A DNA stretch of 64,000 nt from Hygrophila difformis (Eukaryota; Streptophyta; Magnoliopsida; Lamiales; Acanthaceae): assembly GCA_030278955.1 (NCBI GenBank), contig JAOANR010000005.1:7338174-7402173 (forward strand). The letters are read 5' to 3'. Below are positions 34,940 to 47,263 of this stretch, in pieces (position 1 is the stretch's first letter; each line of letters begins with the position of its first letter). Position numbers and translations under genes: made by a program. The notes under the pieces are model-generated. The model worked only from the letters and a program-made list of their open reading frames with translations, searched no databases and was not told the origin of the DNA.

Positions 34940-35538
34940 CTAAATTTATTAGGCCTAAGACTACCACACACTTCACTTGCCCTATTTGCATTTGTTATCA
35001 TGATGGAACACAATATTCTAACTCATAATTGGTTTTCAATTCTTGGAAGGTTCCTTAATTTAGAGAGTAACAACTTTTCAGGTTCCGGTGACTGTCGGGC
35101 GTTTTCAGCGGCTGGAAGTCTTGAGGCTTACTGGGAACCTTTTATCTGGAGCAATTCCCTCTTCTAAGGGTAACATAACAAGTTTAAAAAGGTTGGAGTT
35201 GGCTTATAATCAATTATCGGGTGAACTGCCTCCGGTGGTTTGTTTAACTTGGAAGAATTGTGGATTAGTAATTGTCTTTTTGGGGCCAAATACCAGAGAG
35301 TTTTGGTGGTCTGAGGCAGCTTAGTAATGTTGTGCAAATACAGCTCTACAACAACTCATTCACTGGGACATTGCCTACTGGATTGTCTAATTTTACCAAC
35401 TTGAGAAGATTTGATGGTTCAATGAATCAGTTTACAGGGACAATTCCGAGTGAGTTATGTGAGTTTCCAATTGAATCTCTAAATTCGTTTCAAAATAATC
35501 TTGAGGGTGTGATTCTTGTAAGCATTGCCAATTCCTAA
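34940..35538 (+). pseudogene. LRR receptor-like kinase fragment (HAESA/HSL type)
   Basis: Leucine-rich repeats in shifting frames: FLNLESNNFSG, GRFQRLEVLRLTGNLLSGAIP, LKRLELAYNQLSGELPP, then GQIPESFGG, NVVQIQLYNNSFTGTLPTGL, LRRFDGSMNQFTGTIPSELC and IESLNSFQNN. The QIQLYNNS and FDGSMNQFTGTIP repeats are characteristic of subfamily XI kinases related to HAESA. At least two frameshifts are present, and the signal peptide, transmembrane segment and kinase are absent. The intact receptor acts at the plasma membrane in peptide-hormone sensing. Confidence 0.8.
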
Positions 35539-35581
35539 ATAAGAAAAAACAAAATATATTTAGGTTTTGGAGGTTGCGTAG

Positions 35582-35693
35582 TTTGAATATTTTGTATATG
35601 GATGTGGACTTGCGTAGGTGGATGTTGGTTTGTGAACCTTTGAATATTTTGTATATTTATGTGTAATTGCGTAGGTAGATGTTGGTTTGTGAA
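35582..35693. repeat. Two-unit tandem repeat, period 56 bp
   Basis: TTTGAATATTTTGTATAT starts units at 35582 and 35638; both end GATGTTGGTTTGTGAACC. Confidence 0.85.
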
Positions 35694-35986
35694 CCAAGGA
35701 TTTCAGTTTGTGTATGTGGCGATTGGTCAGTGTAATTGGAACTTGTATAATTATTTGGATGTGTATGTTGGTTTTGTTTGATGCAATTTTATATGTTATA
35801 TAATGGTAAGAATTGTTTAAGAAAGTAGGTAAAGTGTTATTGTCAATTGTGGTAATTGGTATTAGTATAAGTTGGTAAAAATTATATGTAAAATGTGGTA
35901 AATCATCCTAAACGGTGAAGTGGACGGTGTGCTTTGACGTGCTTCGAAACTTTAACAAGAGGACGGTGGAGGGGACGATCATTTCG

Positions 35987-36148
35987 GACCGTCCCATACA
36001 TTTTGAAGTGGACAGAATGTTGGGACGGTCAGTTGGACGGTCCTCAAGTCCGTCCCGTGCACACCAGGACCGTCTCATACATTCTGAAGTGGACAGAATG
36101 TTTGGGACGGTCATGGGACGGTCCCGAGGACCGTCACTGTGACCATCC
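35987..36148. repeat. Two 81-bp repeats rich in GACGGTC/GACCGTC
   Basis: Units start GACCGTCCCATAC (35987) and GACCGTCTCATAC (36068), each with GAAGTGGACAGAATGTT and several GGACGGTC words in both orientations. Further copies of the word lie at 36595-36650. Confidence 0.75.
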
Positions 36149-36732
36149 CAATATATTTATTTGTCCTCAACTTATTTACCACAAAATATAGCAAGTGGTT
36201 ACCAAGTCTTTACTTTGTTGATTACCACACTTCCAGTGATTTAGTTACCACAATTTTTTTTACTCATTTCACATATAATCTCAATATATTTCCACCCATT
36301 TATTTTTTTACCAAGTCTTCACATAAACTACATGCTTGGTAAAAACTAACTTAAAACTTGGTAAAAGAAAAACTTCAACTTGGTAAAATCACAAACTTAT
36401 AACTTGGTAAAACCGTAATTCATAACTTGGTAAAACCACAAACTTAAACTTGGTAACCCATAATTAAACGTTGGTAAAATACAAACAAATACATGGTAAT
36501 GAGAAACATAAAACATAGTAAAATTTGGTAAATGTACTTATGGTATGAGAATTTGGTGTATTGTGCTAATTCACCAGTATTGGTTAAATATGAAGGACGG
36601 TCATGGGGACTTAAGGACGGTTTATGAATGGCGTCCCTAGCACCGTGTCAAACTACATACGTAATACTTGGTAAATGATAATTTAAACATGGTAAAGAAA
36701 AACTTGAACTTGGTAAAACCACATACTTATTA

Positions 36733-36992
36733 CTCCCTCCGTCCCACCACACTTGTCCTGTTTGACTTTTTTACACTGTTCATTGTTCAGCTTTGACTCA
36801 ACTTTATCAAAAGTATATATTTAGAGAAAAATAGTCGAGTTGGGTCTTGTTAGAATCGTATGATCATATAGTTTTATAATATATATTTTGCAAAATTTTT
36901 CAATGTACATATTTTGAGATATTAACAGTTGAAAAAGTGTATTGGATTGTGTGCAAAAGTGAAACAAGACAAGTTAAATGGGACAGAGGGAG
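36733..36992. mobile_element. Mariner-like MITE, 260 bp
   Basis: CTCCCTCCGTCCCACC ... GGGACAGAGGGAG, flanked by TA on both sides. It is inserted in the TTGGTAA array. Confidence 0.82.
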
Positions 36993-38272
36993 TACTTGGT
37001 AAAACACAAGCTTAAACTTGGTAAAATCACAAATCTAAAACTTGGTAAAACCGTAACTCAAAAAATTGGTAAACCACAACTAAAATGTTGGTAAAATACA
37101 AACTAAATACTTGGTAAATGACAACATAAAACTCAGTTAATTTGGTAAATGTATTTATGCTATAACAATTTGGTGTATTGTGCTAACTTGGTGTATTGTA
37201 TTAATTCGCCAATTTTGGTGTATTGTTTTATACTATATTACCATATGTATGCACACTATTTACCAGGTAAGATGTCATTCTGTTACCATAATATATGAAA
37301 CTTGTGTATGGACGATCAGTGGACGGGATATTACAACCGTGCATTGTACTATCCTCCACTCTCATACCCCTTTGATTTATTCTTTGCCAAAACATTCATT
37401 AGGTGTTACCATTTCTGTAAAATTCTTTACCATCTTTTCTTGTTCATGGTTACCAAGTTCATGGAGTTTAGTTACCACGTTAAAGAATATTCACTTTTTA
37501 GATTCGTATATATCAGTAACTACGAAACCATGAGGGATTACTCCAATGAGAGCTTACCACGTAACGATAGAGCGTCGAAAAAATCTACGGGTAAAGACGT
37601 TGAACCTCATTGGGACAATTTAGTGAAACATATAACAATACATGGAGAATAACGAACAAGTTCGAAGTGACGTTGATCAAGTAATTTGGCATGATCCCCA
37701 AAAAAATATTTCACGTCGTCAATACGATAGTAAAATACATTGGATTATAATTATGATAGAAAAATACATATTTGGAACTTACCAACGAGCACATGGATGC
37801 TTCTAGTAATGAACGCAATGTGAGATGCGAACGTATATGCCTTATTGGAGTATATACATACAATAGGATTCATGGTAGTTACACTTACCGTCACAATCTT
37901 TATGGGTTAAGATAATAAGACAATTTTACATTCATTTAGACGTAATAATGACATCGGTTTTGAACCTCAAACCCTTGAACGAATAAAACCACGTTCGCTT
38001 ATGTGGTTTACCATATTTATTGTACATAGCATACCATTGGTCTAGGATAAACTTACCAAAATCTTGATCCACTGCTTACCACATATTTTTCTATAAAGCC
38101 CTAAACCCTACAATCTCAAAAACTTTCAAACTATACAGTCATAGAATTCCTAAACCCTTAGAAAATAAGAAAAAATAATATTCGTATTATTTTCAAATGA
38201 AGCTAAAGTTAATCAAATTTTATAATTTAATATCTCAACTTATTTTAAATAGAAAATAAATTTAATTATATA

Positions 38273-38512
38273 CTCCCTCCGTCATTTAATCATATTAATA
38301 TTGGCATAGTAAATACTATTCATTGAGTAACTTTGATTCGAGTTTTTAACATAGTTACATAAGATAAAATATAGTCAAGTGAGATCTTGCTAGATCCGTC
38401 TAATCACATAATTTTAGAATATTAAATTTTTATAAATTTTACTTTTATACAAAATATTTGCATTTTATTGCATGAAAACATTGAATGTTAATATCATTTG
38501 ATGACGGAGGAG
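38273..38512. mobile_element. Mariner-like MITE, 240 bp
   Basis: CTCCCTCCGTCATTTAATC ... TGACGGAGGAG, flanked by TA. It is related in inverse orientation to 16165-16425 (AGTCAAGTGAGATCTTG, TCTAATCACATA). Confidence 0.8.
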
Positions 38513-38914
38513 TAATAATCATGCAATATGCATATACTTATACTATATAAATAAAAAGAAAATAAAATTAGTATGTGCTTTACCAAGTTCATTTTTATGA
38601 GGTTTACCAAGATTATAATAATTGTTTACCAAGTTCATTTGTATGTGATTTACCAAGTTCAATTTTATATGCTTTACCAAGTTCAATAATATATGCTTTA
38701 CCAAGCTCTTTGGTATGTGCTTTACCAAGTTCAAAGTATACTTTACGAAGTCCTTCTTGTGTATTTTACCACGTTCTTTGGTATGTGTTTTTTTAAATTA
38801 TTTATCAAATTCTTTAGTATGAGGTTTACCAAGTTTATTGGAATGTGGTTTACCAAGTACATTAGTATGTACTTTACCAAATTATTGATATTTTTTTATT
38901 AATAAATAATAATA

Positions 38915-39145
38915 ATATATTAATATATTCGGATATCCATATTTAAAATCTGGATAATATCCTATCAATTTTCTGATATAGTCGGATATTTTGGATACGG
39001 TTGAATATTTTCGGATACGAATAAGAATGCAGATATTAAAATACAGATTCAGATTCGGATACGAATATTGGAAATCCGGTCAGATAGTCGGATACGAATA
39101 TAATAGGATACAGCATCGGATCGGTCGATATTTACCTTTCACCCC
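38915..39145. mobile_element. hAT-like MITE fragment (GGATACGAATA-rich)
   Basis: GGATA/TATCC words fill the segment, which ends GATATTTACCTTTCACCCCC, a terminus common to a plant hAT MITE type. The other end is not visible. Confidence 0.4.
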
Positions 39146-39593
39146 CATAAACCACATTGTATTTACCACGTAATTGGTTTAAGATTTACCATCATATATC
39201 TATAGTGGTTACTTGGGCAACGCAATCTACTTACCACGTTTTCCTCCGGTGGATTACCATACCATTCGAATATGTTGTTTACCACATGCAAGCGAGTGAT
39301 GTTACCACGTAATACAGAAGTATTTTACCACTTTATACCAATATGAGTTACTACATAAACCACATAGAATTTACTATGTTACTAGTTTGAGGTTTACCAT
39401 CTTAATTAATGTGCTTCTTTGTTTTATCATTAAGTTTCCATGAGGTACCGAGCCTAGTTTTCCCTATAACCATGTTAGGGACCCTTTATTGGATGTAATT
39501 CAATCAGATCACACCAAGGAATCAGATTTCACAGAGTCCGTAAGGAAAAAGCTCCTCCTAACTCCAGCGACCTTATCCACGCTACGCTGAGCC

Positions 39594-40019
39594 ATGTGCA
39601 CATTAGAGACGCGCCGCGGCAACTTCGTCCTAACCCAAACCGGCGCCACCGAAAAGGATGTAGAACACTGCTTCAACCCCACCGTCATCCAATCCCTCCG
39701 CTCCGCCCTCGCCGATGTCAAATCCAAAGTCTTCCCTGGCTCCGTCCTCATCACGCGCTCCAACGACAAATTCTTCTCCAACGGATTCGATCTGCGTCAC
39801 GCACAGGCCGTAGCTGCCGCCACAGGCTCCTCGCCCGACGCCGCCCGGGAAGAGCTCTTCCGCATGGTCGATCTCTTCAGAGGAGTCGTCTCCGATCTCC
39901 TCTCCCTCCCGATCCCGACCATCGCCGCCGTCACCGGCCACGCGGCGGCGACGGGGATGATCCTCGCGATGATCCACGACTACGTCGCGATGAAGTCGTC
40001 GCGGAGCGTGATGTGTTAA
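39594..40019 (+). pseudogene. Delta3,delta2-enoyl-CoA isomerase, C-terminally truncated by a retrotransposon
   Basis: The ORF starts MCTLETRRGNFVLTQTG and carries the crotonase-fold blocks PGSVLITRSNDKFFSNGFDL (substrate and oxyanion-hole region) and PIPTIAAVTGHAAATGMILA. This is the arrangement of plant ECI proteins, which isomerise unsaturated fatty acyl-CoA in peroxisomal beta-oxidation. At 141 codons it has a little over half the usual 240 or so residues. The match stops at SRSVM, where a Copia LTR begins (about 40014), so the C-terminus and any peroxisomal signal are lost. It is GC-rich with a T-poor coding style unlike its surroundings. A weak leader precedes the ATG. Related plant genes are often intronless, as this is. 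Confidence 0.85.
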
Positions 40020-40201
40020 CCTAATTGAGGAATTGCAAAATCCAACGGGCTCTTACCGAGTCAAAGGCGAGAAAGGGAAGATACTGGAGAGATTCTGTTG
40101 AGTGAGTTCCGGATCTGTGTGAAGAATGAGTAATAGTCGTTGCCCCCAATTTCGGATCTGAACAGACTAAGGTAAGTGGGCAACGAGTCTTTCATATTCC
40201 C

Positions 40202-40208
40202 TATAAAA
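40202..40208 (+). promoter_or_regulatory. TATA box of the Copia LTR
   Basis: TATAAAA in CCCTATAAAAAAAAGG, about 190 bp after the LTR start. Confidence 0.55.
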
Positions 40209-40594
40209 AAAAGGCTCCTGCTTCCATTAGAGATCAGAACCAGAAACTTACTCACAGACTCTCTCTTATCTCTCGCCACTTACCACTCTCACCACGTCGC
40301 CGTTGATTCCTGTCTCTACCATTTCCGGTAGCTAACCCGTTGAAGCCTGGAGGACACCGGCGAATCTCACCGGGAAAAGTTCTTTAGTCCAGTGCAATTG
40401 CACGCCTCGGGATTTATCTTTCTGTTCTTCTTCTTCTTCTTCTTTCCCTTTCCCCATTTCTACTGTGTTGCTTCACTCTCTGTTTTAATTTGACGTGTTT
40501 TCTGCCTATTTAAAAGGTTTCTGTATAACCTCTGTTTCGTGTCTGCTATTTTGGTTTCCAGAATTACAACATTCTAAAGAACTTTTCTTTTACC

Positions 40595-41728
40595 ATGTCT
40601 GGAAGCACACCTTCCCTCACTGATATTGCCGACCCTACCGGAATAGATACTGCCACCCCTATTGGAGCTACCACTGGCGACACCACCGACCCCAAATCTG
40701 TTCCTGTTTCTGAATCTGTGGGGGTTACTGTCGCAGTACCCACTGCTTTACCTGCTCCAGCCCCCTCTCAGATTCAACATCTTGCAAAGCCTTTTCCGGA
40801 TATATCCCGGATTGAAGTATTTGATGGACAAAATTTCAGACGGTGGAAGGATCGTGTATACTCCCTTCTGGATGTACACGGTACTGCTTGGGCTCTAACA
40901 ACTCCCAGGCTGATGGAGAATCCTGAAAATTGGGACTATGCAAATAAGGTCTGCAGGCACACTATTGTGTCTACTCTCTCAGATAACCTTTTTGATGTGT
41001 ATTTTGGGCAAAAAGAAGCACGGGTTATCTGGGATAGTATGACTGCAAAATACACAGCGGAGGATTGTGTGAAGCAGAGGTATGTCTGCAATAATTTCTA
41101 CCGGTGGGAGATGGTGCAGGGTAAGGAAATAGTTGGGTAGATACATGAGTATCACCAACTGTTGGAGAATCTCAAAGCAGAACAAATCATCCTTCAGGAT
41201 GAATTTGTATCTGAGCTGTTATTTGAGAAATTACCCCCATCATGGAACAAATACAAAATGCAGCTGAAGCATTTGGAGAAAAAGATGACTCTGGAGGAAC
41301 TGACTCGCCACATTATGATTGAGGATGCAAATCGAAAGCAAGCCAGGGCTTCTGCTGCGCAACCCACAATACCAAAGGCGAATTTGGTGCAAGAAAAGGG
41401 GAAGTCTAAACAGGTGACTTTAAATAATGCGTTAAAGCCAAAATTAAATAAGAGAAAGAAACCTGGTCACTGCTTTGTGTGTGGGAAAAATGGACACTTT
41501 GTTGCTCAATGTAAATTTCGTGTTCAAAAAAACAACAATGATAAAGATGATAAAAATAAACCACGAGCAAACCTTATTAACGAGAGTAATGAGGATGAGG
41601 TGATTGTCGCGGTTATATCTGAAATTAATTTGGCTGTTAAAGACATCAACAACATGAGCTGGGTAGTCGACTCAGGAGCCACGAGGCATATTTGTACAAA
41701 CAGAGATGCTTTTGTTTCCTAAAACTTA
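40595..41728 (+). pseudogene. Copia gag and protease
   Basis: The ATG at 40595 opens a gag (UBN2-like: FDGQNFRRWKDRVYSLLD, residues 75-95). A TAG at 41138-41140 interrupts it; a TGG-to-TAG change would fit. The same frame continues at 41162 with the zinc knuckle CFVCGKNGHFVAQC (about 41473-41514) and the protease motif WVVDSGATRHI (about 41661-41693). A TAA at 41720-41722 ends this piece, again in the same frame as what follows. Confidence 0.87.
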
Positions 41729-42340
41729 GTGGGAAATAACGAGGTGGTTTATCTTGGGGACTCGAGGACTACACCAGTGCTGGGAAAGGGCAGAGTCGAT
41801 CTGAAGCTATCTTCTGAGAAAACTTTAGCCCTTAATGATGTTCTTCATGTTCCAGTTATTAGGGCCAATTTAATTTCTGTATCATTGTTGCTCAAAGCAG
41901 GAGTGAAAGTGTCCTTTGAGTTTGACAAGATGATTATAACTAAAAATAATGTTCTTGTTGGAAAAGGCTATTGTAACCAGGGACTCTTTGTACTTAATTT
42001 GGCTTCTAATGAAATTGCTTCTAGTTCTGCTTATTTGATTGATTCTCTTGATCTGTGGCATGCTAGATTAGGGCATTTAAATATTTCTTATGTCAAGAAG
42101 ATGCATGTTTTAGGACTAGTGCCTAATTTCAGTAATGTAGATTGGAATAAATGCCAAACATGTGCTGAAGCAAAATTGACTAAGAAAACATGCCCTACTG
42201 TTAGTAGAGAATCTAGCTTGCTTGATTTAATTCACTCAGACTTATGTGATCTAAAACTAACACCAACTAGAGGTGGCAATAAATATTTTTTCACATTTAT
42301 TGATGATCACTCGAGATACATGATGACAGTCTTTTATGAC
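41729..42340 (+). pseudogene. Copia pre-integrase and truncated integrase
   Basis: The GAG-pre-integrase domain shows LDLWHARLGHLNISYVKKM and CQTCAEAKLTKK (zinc HHCC). The integrase core begins (LIHSDLCDL, FFTFIDDHSRY) and is cut at about 42341 by the next element. The frame runs on to a chance stop at 42361. Confidence 0.87.
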
Positions 42341-44353
42341 TGTCATTTGCGTCCAATTTAGTGTCTTATCGATGATCTTTTGTTCTTAATTCCATTAGTT
42401 TTTAATGAATAATCATGGAAGAATAGAAAAGATGGAAGAAGAACTAAGATTGTGAAGAAGTTGGAATTACACTGAAAATGGCTTGAAATTCTAAGTTTTC
42501 ATTGCAAGTCTCGCACGCTATGTTTTTATTTGAACTGACTCACGCTTTGTCATTCAGCAGGAAGTTAAGCTGGAAAGCAGCGGAAGATGGAAAAAGACAT
42601 AGCGAGGAAAGAGAAGGAATGGTGTGAGGACTTACATACGAAATCAGGAAAAGATCTAAGGAAAATGTTCAGACGCTGAAGTCCACGCGATGATTGTTTG
42701 ACATCGCGAGGAAAGAAAGTCTGTGCAAAACAGAAAGCTTTAGATATTATGGCGAGAAGCAAACTCTTTGAAGAAACTGTGAGATCTCGCCTTGTCAAGA
42801 AAGAGGATTACATTTCTGACTCTCGCTTTAAAGGAACTGGACAAAGCGAGAGGAGAGCTATTCTGATGCGAGCGGTTATCATCCAAGGCTGAAGCAGTTA
42901 CAACGTCCATCTATAAATAAGACCCTTGGGGAATCAGCTCAGCGAGCGGGAGATTGAAGAGAATAGCTCGATTTTTACTCTCCAGTTCACTTTTAGAATT
43001 CAGTAGGTAGGTTAGCTAGGGTTTAATTTTCACTGCAATTTACTTTAAGTTCTTCAGATTTGTAATTCAATTTCGCAGTAGATTTTCTTCAAGATAGTTT
43101 TAGTAGATTAGTTTGAGGATACCCTGGAAGAAGAGTTGCTATTGGAATGCTTGTTCATCCATTACAACGATCATCATCTAAACTTCCGACTTCTTCGTTC
43201 ACCTTTGCATTATTCTGACTGCAATCAGATCTCGAGGTGTATTCGTTTTAATTCTTTGTTATTCAAGATACATGAAGAATGATCGGTTATCAAATCGTGT
43301 ATTTCTTATCTTTCTGGTTTCAATTTTCATTTCTCAATTCTGTTTCGGAGAAGTATAAACCTCAATTACAATGTTCATTTTTGGAATTTGCATCACATCG
43401 ATAATTTGATTCTTGAAGATCATAATACCTCCATATCTTAAATTCGTAATTTGTTCGTTCTAACTACACAAGAAGTTTGAATATTGTAACCGAGTTAGGT
43501 ATGAACTGGCAGAATTGTGTATTCATCCGATTTTCTGTTGATATTATATCTTTATCGCAAATTTGGAAGAAATCACAGAGATTAATGTTCAGAACTCCAA
43601 AAGGTTCCTAAAGACCCATGCAGTGTTAATCATCGCATGATAATCTTTAAGAGTTAACAACTCTAAGTTCATCTATTTGGATGTGAAAGGTTCTGTACTC
43701 ATTATTTTCTGAACAGAAATCCCAGAGGGTAGTTATGACAGTTATAAAACCTGATCATTTACTTCACATAAGGATAAAGCCACGCTTCATCCTTAAAGAT
43801 GACGCGAGGAAATATTCAGAGAACTTTGTTTAAAGAAAGGTTATTTCAATACTCTCGCGATGTCATTCTGACAAAGCGAGAGAACCAATCTAAGATAGCA
43901 ACAGAATTGATACCCATCTTTTAGGGCATCAAATACTCACTTTTACTTCTTATACATATATAACCCCTATCTTATAAGTAGGAATTGGATACCTCGCCGC
44001 ATTCTTACAGAAATTATTGCGAGGCATTTAGTTCTTTGTATAAACAAAATCTGAGGAACATTCTTTGAATATTAACTCCCTCCACGCTGTACAGACATAG
44101 TGTGCGGAAAATTGGAATGTTCATAGTTTGAAATCCAAAGTAGCTACTGCGAGCTACTTTGGACATTTATTTTGCAGAATTATTTCTCAAATCTTTTTCA
44201 TAGGAAAGTTATTTCCTAATTCTGTCTAGTTTCCAGTGTATATTTTGGAAACACCCTAGCATTTTGATTAAGAGGACTCAGAACCCTCATCGTTTCTTTA
44301 TACATATAATACTACCTATACATATAATATTTTGGGAGATTTCTCAGTCTATG
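42341..44353 (+). mobile_element. LTR-like fragment of a third element
   Basis: It starts TGTCATTTGCGTCC exactly where the Copia integrase breaks off. It has a TATA box at 42912-42919 (CTATAAATAAG), a pyrimidine/purine leader and no long ORF. It looks like the 5' part of a long LTR, cut at its other end by the Athila-like element. GCGAG/CTCGC words recur throughout (42590-43990). Family not determined. Confidence 0.5.
42912..42919 (+). promoter_or_regulatory. TATA box of the third LTR-like fragment
   Basis: TATAAATA in CCATCTATAAATAAGACC, about 570 bp after the fragment start. Confidence 0.5.
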
Positions 44354-47263
44354 TGAAACTTTTGACAATTTCCCACACGAGCGTTTTCTAAAATACACCA
44401 GGTTAGATTTATCAAATGAAAAGAGTTATGATTCACGGGAAGGGGTTTAGGGATATATCAAGATTGTTAGTCTTCTTATTACTCAAGTGTGGTGCTTTAA
44501 TTTCAAATGGCGATGTGGTCCTCTCTGTCATGAAACTGTTGACAAATCTCATGGTACAGCCGGGATAGGTTGACCTTCAGCCTGTCACACCGAGGGTCCC
44601 CGGCGTATGTGCCATGATACTTCTCATCAATTCTTGCCATAAGATTCCCTGCCATGAAACTTTTGACAGATTTCCACTCCCTGAGTATTTTCTGAAAAAT
44701 CATGATCCTGGTTTAGGTTTTATTTAATGAAACCAATTTATGATGGCGGGGTTGTAATTAGGGATATATTTATAAGTAGTCATGTTTTTATTGCTCGTGT
44801 TTAAGAAACTGTGGCCTGAAAGCGCACGGTGTCAAAAATTGCAGTAATTTATAGTAAGACCGGATCGTTCACTGGAGGATGTGCGATAGAAGCAGGGCCC
44901 ACGTCGTTTTACTAGATTTTTCCATTCGTATTGCTCAATGGGTTTGAAAAGTGATTAATAACTACTGACTGAATTTAAACTAAACTACAAAAGCATTTAA
45001 ATTTACTCTACAAAACGAATAAGTCTGTTCTAGAAAGCGGGTAAAGATTATTCTAAGAATGCGATAAACATTATCTAACATTATCTATGAAAGCAAGGAA
45101 AAATTACATTGTGCCAACCGTGAAGCTGAATCACAATGTAGACAGAAGGGACAGGAGAAAAGAATGAAAATTGGACAAGATTTAGATATAGCAGTATTAA
45201 ACTTCCATTTTTATACACAGATCTTTGTTTGGGATAATTCTATCAGATAGCTAATTCTCATGCTCTCAGTTATGCTTTCCCTTTAACAGACATGTACTTA
45301 CAATATGAGTTTACATGTTCTCAAGACCACAGATTCTAAGATACCACAGATTCGTAACTGCCCTGGCCTGGTTGTGTTACTTCCTCTGTGGTGGAAAAGC
45401 AACACCCGACATATCATTTATTGAAATGCCAAGTACTACTATCATTCCCCCATGTCACACCCAAAGATTCTAATTAAGTCCTAAACTATCCCTTAGCTGT
45501 CAATCCTAGTAGCAGTTACGCAACTCTCAATACAACCGAGTGACCTCTAATGAAAGCGGTTAAAAGAAAGCAGTAAAGAAAGCATTTAAAACCTATCACT
45601 CGGAGGTTTTGAAAATCTGACCCTGGTAGTAAAAGACAGCTCCCCATCAGGATGAAGGAGTATGGATCAAGAATTCCCGGCTCTTGGTGAACCACTAGTG
45701 TGTTCACTTCCTTCCGGGTGATTATGAGATACAAACTAATGAAACGAACTAATGATTTAGTTCGTTCCGGATGCACTCACTCAGGACTCAAAAATAGGCT
45801 TTGGCAGAAGAGGATAGCAGTTGAAAGAAAACTCAACCCTATCTTAGAAAATAACCAAGGCCTGGATGATGTTCCTCTGAGATTATTTACTACACTGTAT
45901 TTGAGTCCAAGTGGACCCCATCTCGGTGTAATATTTAATCTTAGATTTCCAACAAACAGCAATTTTGGAAAATAATGGATTTGAAAATCATTTCCTGAAC
46001 AGATACTAGACTCTCAGTTAAAACACAGACCCTTTCAGTCTAGAAGAGACCTAATCGCTGATTCTGCTTCTAATTCCCCAAAATCAACCCTTAACAGAAT
46101 ATGAATTAGTCATAACTGACGAGTTTATCCCTGACTCAGATCCGGATTTTATAAAGAGATTTGTGTTGGAAATTTATCACACAATATCCGTTTAAGATCT
46201 AGACTTCTATTGTCCAAGGGAAGGATCCCAAAATAATTACAGACCACAATAATACATAATATTATCATGCATAAGGATATAGGGAAGTGTAAAATTAATT
46301 GACCCAAAATATAGATGTGGGTCTAGACAGAAGGTGAAACACAGATATGAAGTGGTCAGGAGACCAAAGTAATGGCAGAATAATCAGGTGGATTGTAAAC
46401 ATCTACTGTCCAATTTCCCAATTACTCGGATGGAGCGAATTTAGACAGCTTAAACCCTATAATGGTAGTGTCAATACCAGTTGGATCTCCACTGTCTGTG
46501 AATTCGGATAAAAACCTACATGCTTCCCTTCTATAATGATCATCAATTAGCATTGACTGATGTCAACTGATTTCCAGTACATATTGGAATTTGGATTTGG
46601 AAATTAAGATAAGAAAAATAAAACTGTATCTGGATGGGAGTCAGCCGAGCAACTATTATAACCCCGGATGGGCGAACCGCCAAGGCTTCCACTGACAGTC
46701 ATCCAGACCATGCAAAATAACACTTAGTAATTAATACCCAGAATACGAGCTAGTTATCCATGAGGGAATACCCGCCAACATTAGTCTGATGCATTCTTTA
46801 CTAATTGTTCCACACAACACGCAAAGACAAAATCAATAAGAAATAAAAGAAGATTCCTTGTATGAGAGACATTGGTTTCTCATGCAAGGTTGTGGATTGG
46901 GTCCACACTTGATGGTCTTAAATAATCCTTCCTACCATAATTAATTACAGTCCGGATTATCTGTTTAAGTCATCAAGGTTTTGTTTATAGAGGAGTATTT
47001 TACTGGCAATTGAACAAAGGTCCTTTAATCATGATGATTATTGATGTTTGATTATTGCTAATCTCAATCTTTAATCATTAATGAGTCAAGGGTTCAATCA
47101 GTTAAGCGATGAAAATGGAGAATCAAAATTTGGGCAGCATAACACCCTATATTGCAATTCCAGAATGTTACACCTTAACCCGTGGGGTTATGATGTGAAT
47201 GTTGCAATATAATATAGGAAGAGAATGAAGATTGTTTGAGATTAAATAGAGAGAAGGGAATCT

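Larger units (their letters stand above)
35830..39410. repeat. Array of TTGGTAA words switching to TTACCAA
   Basis: From about 35830 to 37170 the word TTGGTAAA (or close variants) recurs, often every 22-24 bp (for example 36340-36540 and 37000-37160). From about 37250 to 39400 the inverse TTTACCA recurs, densest at 38575-38890 (every 20-24 bp). Two mariner-like MITEs (36733-36992, 38273-38512) and a hAT-like fragment interrupt it. The organisation resembles subterminal transposase-binding repeats of DNA transposons, but no terminal repeats, duplication or transposase were found. The 37302-37652 frame is not recognised. Confidence 0.7.
40014..42340 (+). mobile_element. Copia-type LTR retrotransposon, 5' part
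   Basis: It begins at TGTTAACC directly after the isomerase fragment. An LTR/leader with TATA box (40202) precedes gag, protease and the start of integrase, where another element interrupts it at about 42341. RT, RNase H and the 3' LTR are missing. The end of the 5' LTR and the primer site could not be placed. Confidence 0.8.

Noticed and set aside
36340..37170. CRISPR-like array
   Set aside because: Repeat units are short and variable without distinct spacers, and the window is plant nuclear DNA.
37302..37652. 116-codon ORF in the TTGGTAA array as a gene
   Set aside because: No recognisable motifs; the ORF overlaps another frame of similar length and lies within repeats.
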